A stretch of 64,000 nucleotides of DNA, from contig JAFQRW010000008.1 in assembly GCA_017409875.1 (NCBI GenBank), positions 102,920-166,919 of the forward strand, given 5' to 3'. The position numbers and the translations under genes are program-made. Below the pieces are notes generated by a model. It had not been told where the DNA came from. It did no database searches and was given only the letters and a program-made list of their open reading frames with translations. This DNA is from Clostridia bacterium (GTDB lineage: Bacteria; Bacillota; Clostridia; RGIG6154). Every line of letters starts with the position of its first letter. Positions within the stretch are counted from its first letter, which is position 1. Positions 61,428 through 64,000 of this stretch are shown piece after piece.

Positions 61428-61655
61428 ATGAATGAAAACAGATTAGGTTCAAGATGTTGCAGTTCGCTTTGCTGTCTTGATATTGTAGTAGCCCTGCTCG
61501 CAGCGCTATTTTTATTTGTATTAGGCCTTGTGCTGGGAGTGTCTTTTGTTACAACATTTGTTGAGGCACTCACAGTTCTTATCGCAGCAGGTGCGATTTT
61601 GTTATTGCTGCTTGTAATATTCTTGATATTAAAGTGGTGCAGCTGCAGGTATTAA
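61428..61655 (+). CDS. 75-residue Cys-rich two-TM membrane protein
   Basis: Starts at ATG 61428 after GAGGGAG. N-terminus RLGSRCCSSLCCLD with four cysteines. Two hydrophobic helices follow (about residues 20-38 and 42-68, the second almost entirely Leu/Ile/Val/Ala), ending KWCSCRY. No family recognised. It lies 87 nt after pfkA with no separate promoter seen, and a terminator follows. Confidence 0.65.
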   Translation: MNENRLGSRCCSSLCCLDIVVALLAALFLFVLGLVLGVSFVTTFVEALTVLIAAGAILLLLLVIFLILKWCSCRY

Positions 61656-61661
61656 AAATTA

Positions 61662-61693
61662 AAAGCACGGATTTTAAATCCGTGCTTTTTTAA
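61662..61693 (+). terminator. Terminator of the pfkA/small membrane protein unit
   Basis: AAAGCACGGAT-TTAA-ATCCGTGCTTT followed by T-run. Confidence 0.9.
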
Positions 61694-61726
61694 TTTAAAC
61701 TTTTTAGAAAAATCACGAAAAAATAT

Positions 61727-61755
61727 TGACAAATCGTACATATTTGAATATAATA
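61727..61755 (+). promoter_or_regulatory. Promoter of the cad-like operon
   Basis: TTGACA (from 61727) and TATAAT (ending near 61755) with a spacer of 16-17 bp; the -10 region abuts the operator dyad. Confidence 0.8.
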
Positions 61756-61780
61756 ATATATGAACATACATTCATATATT
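61755..61780. promoter_or_regulatory. ArsR/SmtB-type operator
   Basis: Perfect 10-bp inverted repeat AATATATGAA-N6-TTCATATATT, the typical SmtB/CadC operator style (TGAA...TTCA), located at the transcription start of the operon. Confidence 0.85.
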
Positions 61781-61792
61781 GAGGTGATAGTT

Positions 61793-62173
61793 TTGAATGA
61801 AACAATAAAATGTTGTGAATTTAACCATGTTCATCCTGAAATTGTTGAAAAGGTTAAAAGTAAAATGCCAAAGGATGAATTGCTATACGACTTAGCTGAG
61901 CTTTTTAAAGTTTTTGGGGACACAACCAGAATTAAAATATTAAATGTGCTGTTTGAGTCAGAAATGTGTGTTTGCGATATTGCGCAGCTTTTAAATATGA
62001 CTCATTCTTCCATATCTCATCAGCTAAAAGTACTCAAACAGAACAAACTTGTTAAATTTAGAAAAGACGGAAAAACTGTGTTTTATTCACTGTGCGACAA
62101 TCACATTTATTCTATTTTCAGTCAGGGAATGGAACACATTTTAGAACCAAATGGAGAAAATTTAAATGATTAA
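61793..62173 (+). CDS. ArsR/SmtB-family metal-sensing repressor (CadC-like)
   Basis: About 126 residues from TTG 61793 (GAGGTGA upstream; the longer frame would run through the operator). N-terminal CCEFNHVHPE with Cys pair and His, as in CadC-type alpha3N metal sites. Winged helix with ELFKVFGDTTRIKIL, the ESEMCVCDIAQLL region (CVC motif, metal site on helix 3) and HSSISHQLKVLKQ recognition helix. It likely represses this operon until Cd/Zn/Pb binds. The next gene overlaps its stop. Confidence 0.93.
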   Translation: MNETIKCCEFNHVHPEIVEKVKSKMPKDELLYDLAELFKVFGDTTRIKILNVLFESEMCVCDIAQLLNMTHSSISHQLKVLKQNKLVKFRKDGKTVFYSLCDNHIYSIFSQGMEHILEPNGENLND

Positions 62174-62384
62174 AAGATTTAAGGTTTATAATTTAGAGTG
62201 TGCACATTGTGCGGCAAAAATGGAGAGAGAAATCAAAAAAATGAGCAGCATAAATGATGCAGAGGTTAATTTTATGTTGCAAAGCATTGTAGTTGATTTT
62301 AAAGATGAAAATATAGATGCTGAAATAGGAAAAATTCAAAAAATCTGCAAAAAGATTGAACCTGACTGCGTTGTGAGGGCTTGA
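62166..62384 (+). CDS. Stand-alone heavy-metal-associated domain (CopZ-like)
   Basis: A 72-residue HMA-domain protein with the metal-binding motif LECAHCAAKME (Cys at about residues 12 and 15), a ferredoxin-like fold pattern and NFMLQSIVVDF strand. It overlaps the regulator stop by 8 nt and precedes the P-type ATPase by 4 nt. It probably serves as the metal chaperone, or as a detached N-terminal domain of that ATPase, which lacks one. Confidence 0.9.
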   Translation: MIKRFKVYNLECAHCAAKMEREIKKMSSINDAEVNFMLQSIVVDFKDENIDAEIGKIQKICKKIEPDCVVRA

Positions 62385-62388
62385 TTTT

Positions 62389-64000
62389 ATGAATCATAAA
62401 AGTATTATAAGGCTAGCTATAGGAGCTGCAATCTGCGTGACCGCAATGTTTATTTCTTATTCATACATAAGCGTGGTGTTGTATCTGGTATCTTATGTTA
62501 TAATAGGATTTCCTGTCTTTAAAAAGGCTATAAGAAATGTCTTTTCAGGAAATTTTCTGGATGAAAATTTTCTTATGCTTATAGCATCTTTGGGTGCATT
62601 TTGCTTGAAAGAATATACAGAAGGAGTCGCGGTTGTACTTTTTTACGGAATAGGAGAACTTTTTGAAAAGCACGCAGTAAGAAAATCCAGGGCAGAAGTT
62701 ACAAAGATGATGGATTTAAGCCCCGATTTTGCAAATAAAGAGATAGGTGGCGAAGTTATTACAGTAGCACCTGAAGAAGTTAATATCGGAGATGTTTTAG
62801 TTGTTAAACCCGGTGAAAGATTTCCGCTTGACGGAATAGTTGTGTTTGGGAAAACATCTATTGATACAAAAAGTCTTACCGGTGAGGCTTCTCCTGTCAG
62901 TGTTTCACAAGGCGATGAGGTTTTAAGCGGCAGCGTTAATCTAAGCGGTGTTGTTAAGATAAAAGTAACAAAAAGTTTCAATCAGTCAACTGCATCAAGA
63001 ATTTTAGAGCTTGCCACCGCTGCGGCAAGCAAAAAGGCGGTTTCTGAAAGATTCATAACGAAATTTGCAAGGTTTTATACACCTGTTGTGGTTGTGTGCG
63101 CAATATTGCTTTGGGTTATACCTGTACTACTTGGTCAGCCGTTTATAAAATGGATAAAAAGAGCACTTTTATTTTTGGTTGTTTCTTGCCCTTGTGCACT
63201 CGTCATATCAGTTCCGCTTGCTTTTTTTGCGGCAGTTGGCGGAGCGTCTAAAAAAGGTATTCTGATAAAAGGCGGAAGTTCAATCGAAGCTCTTTCTAAA
63301 ACAAAAATTGCAGTTTTTGATAAAACAGGGACACTTACTCAAGGGGTGTTTGAAATATCACAGATTAATCCGCACGGGGTAACCAAAGACCAACTTTTAA
63401 TGTACGCAGCAATAGCTGAAAGCTTTTCAGATCATCCTATTGCCTGCTCTATTAAAAATGCATACGGCAAGAAACTTGATTTATCAGTTATAGATAAAAG
63501 TGAAGAAATAGCAGGCATGGGTGTAGCAGTAGAAGTTAATGGAGATAAAATTTTTGCAGGAAATGAAAAGCTGATGCAAAAAATAGGCATTACAGCAGAT
63601 GCTCAAAGTGATTTTGGCACCTATGTTCATATAGCACTTAATGATAAATATTTGGGGTATATTGTTATTTCAGACGTAATTAAACAAGATGCCGAACGTG
63701 CAATTAATGAACTAAAAAAGCTTGGAGTAACAAAAACTGTTATGCTCACAGGAGATGCCAAAACTTCTGCACAGAAAGTTTCACAAAAGCTTGGGATTGA
63801 TGAAATGCATCATAGTTTGTTACCACATGACAAGCTTTGTATAATTGAAAAGATTATAAATGACGGTGTTACACTTTATGCAGGCGATGGAATTAACGAT
63901 ACTCCCGTTTTGATGCGCGCAGATGTTGGAGTAGCAATGGGGCTTAACGGTACTGATGCTGCAATGGAGGCGGCGGATGTTGTTTTAATGGGAGATGAGC
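62389..64000 (+). CDS. cadA: Heavy-metal P1B-type ATPase (CadA/ZntA-like), C-terminus cut by window edge
   Basis: 537 codons visible, frame open to the window end. No N-terminal HMA domain. Membrane helices at about 10-90, actuator domain with SLTGEAS (about 163), the CPC metal motif VVSCPCALV (about 265), phosphorylation site DKTGTLT (about 310), HP motif DHPIACS, and hinge AGDGINDTPVLMRADVG near the end. CPC with the Cd/Zn/Pb-type surrounding sequence and a CadC-like regulator indicate efflux of Cd(II), Zn(II) or Pb(II). Confidence 0.94.
   Translation, partial: MNHKSIIRLAIGAAICVTAMFISYSYISVVLYLVSYVIIGFPVFKKAIRNVFSGNFLDENFLMLIASLGAFCLKEYTEGVAVVLFYGIGELFEKHAVRKSRAEVTKMMDLSPDFANKEIGGEVITVAPEEVNIGDVLVVKPGERFPLDGIVVFGKTSIDTKSLTGEASPVSVSQGDEVLSGSVNLSGVVKIKVTKSFNQSTASRILELATAAASKKAVSERFITKFARFYTPVVVVCAILLWVIPVLLGQPFIKWIKRALLFLVVSCPCALVISVPLAFFAAVGGASKKGILIKGGSSIEALSKTKIAVFDKTGTLTQGVFEISQINPHGVTKDQLLMYAAIAESFSDHPIACSIKNAYGKKLDLSVIDKSEEIAGMGVAVEVNGDKIFAGNEKLMQKIGITADAQSDFGTYVHIALNDKYLGYIVISDVIKQDAERAINELKKLGVTKTVMLTGDAKTSAQKVSQKLGIDEMHHSLLPHDKLCIIEKIINDGVTLYAGDGINDTPVLMRADVGVAMGLNGTDAAMEAADVVLMGDE

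Overview
The window looks like a chromosomal segment of an AT-rich, endospore-forming, Gram-positive bacterium of the class Clostridia, probably an anaerobe related to gut lineages. The evidence is two dedicated sporulation genes (spoIIE, spoIIR), Shine-Dalgarno sites of the GGAGG type before nearly every gene, frequent TTG/GTG starts, rubredoxin and FeoAB, clostridial 'stalk-domain' secreted proteins, an RNase J and a tig-clpP-clpX cluster. Most promoters I could read are sigma-A type with a 17-bp spacer.

Layout. 1-2 kb: end of an FAD oxidoreductase gene and a secreted stalk-domain protein. 1.9-5 kb: an iron island (Cys-rich FeoB partner, feoB, feoA on the minus strand; a divergent DtxR-type regulator on the plus strand) with two matching operators. 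5-12 kb: tRNA-Thr, rpmB, comEC, cysK, an orphan response regulator, initiator tRNA, a HAD hydrolase and malQ. 12-17.5 kb: upp-uraA, two tRNA-Ser genes, a decayed gene, dtd, and an SPFH/NfeD pair. 17.6-21 kb: spoIIE and fba. 21-29.5 kb: an accessory catabolic region. A four-gene minus-strand operon (M24-fold protein, ASRT-family protein, creatininase-family protein, large glycoside-hydrolase-like protein) is divergent from an AraC regulator, and is followed by a malate dehydrogenase/malic enzyme operon behind a leader with an intrinsic terminator. 29.5-40 kb: MFS transporter, nadE, a 42-residue membrane miniprotein, phosphodiesterase, SulP, an aconitase-family hydratase, recR, an amidohydrolase, rubredoxin, ispE and spoIIR. 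40-55 kb: thrS (without TGS domain), a secreted beta-helix protein, MATE transporter, RNase J, thrC, phosphoesterase, tig (with a histone-H1-like tail), clpP, clpX, an MBL hydrolase and a uridine-kinase-like protein. 55-57.8 kb: a tRNA-Gly/Arg/His operon followed by an accessory patch. 57.8-64 kb: tyrA-aroF, pfkA, small membrane proteins and the start of a cad-type metal-efflux operon.

The most unusual locus is 55.98-57.11 kb. A good promoter is positioned to start transcription at the first base of a long imperfect RNA hairpin (about 107 nt). A strong UUCG-capped intrinsic terminator follows, and only then a gene for a two-TM coiled-coil membrane protein of no family I can name. This is the layout of a regulated leader or a stable small RNA upstream of its partner gene. 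Second in interest are two tRNA genes (Thr-CGT and Ser-GCT) whose 3' ends are each repeated about 0.2 kb downstream, which suggests small tRNA-targeted insertions or their remnants. The catabolic operon at 21-26 kb contains an M24-fold protein that has lost most metal ligands, next to a creatininase-family enzyme.
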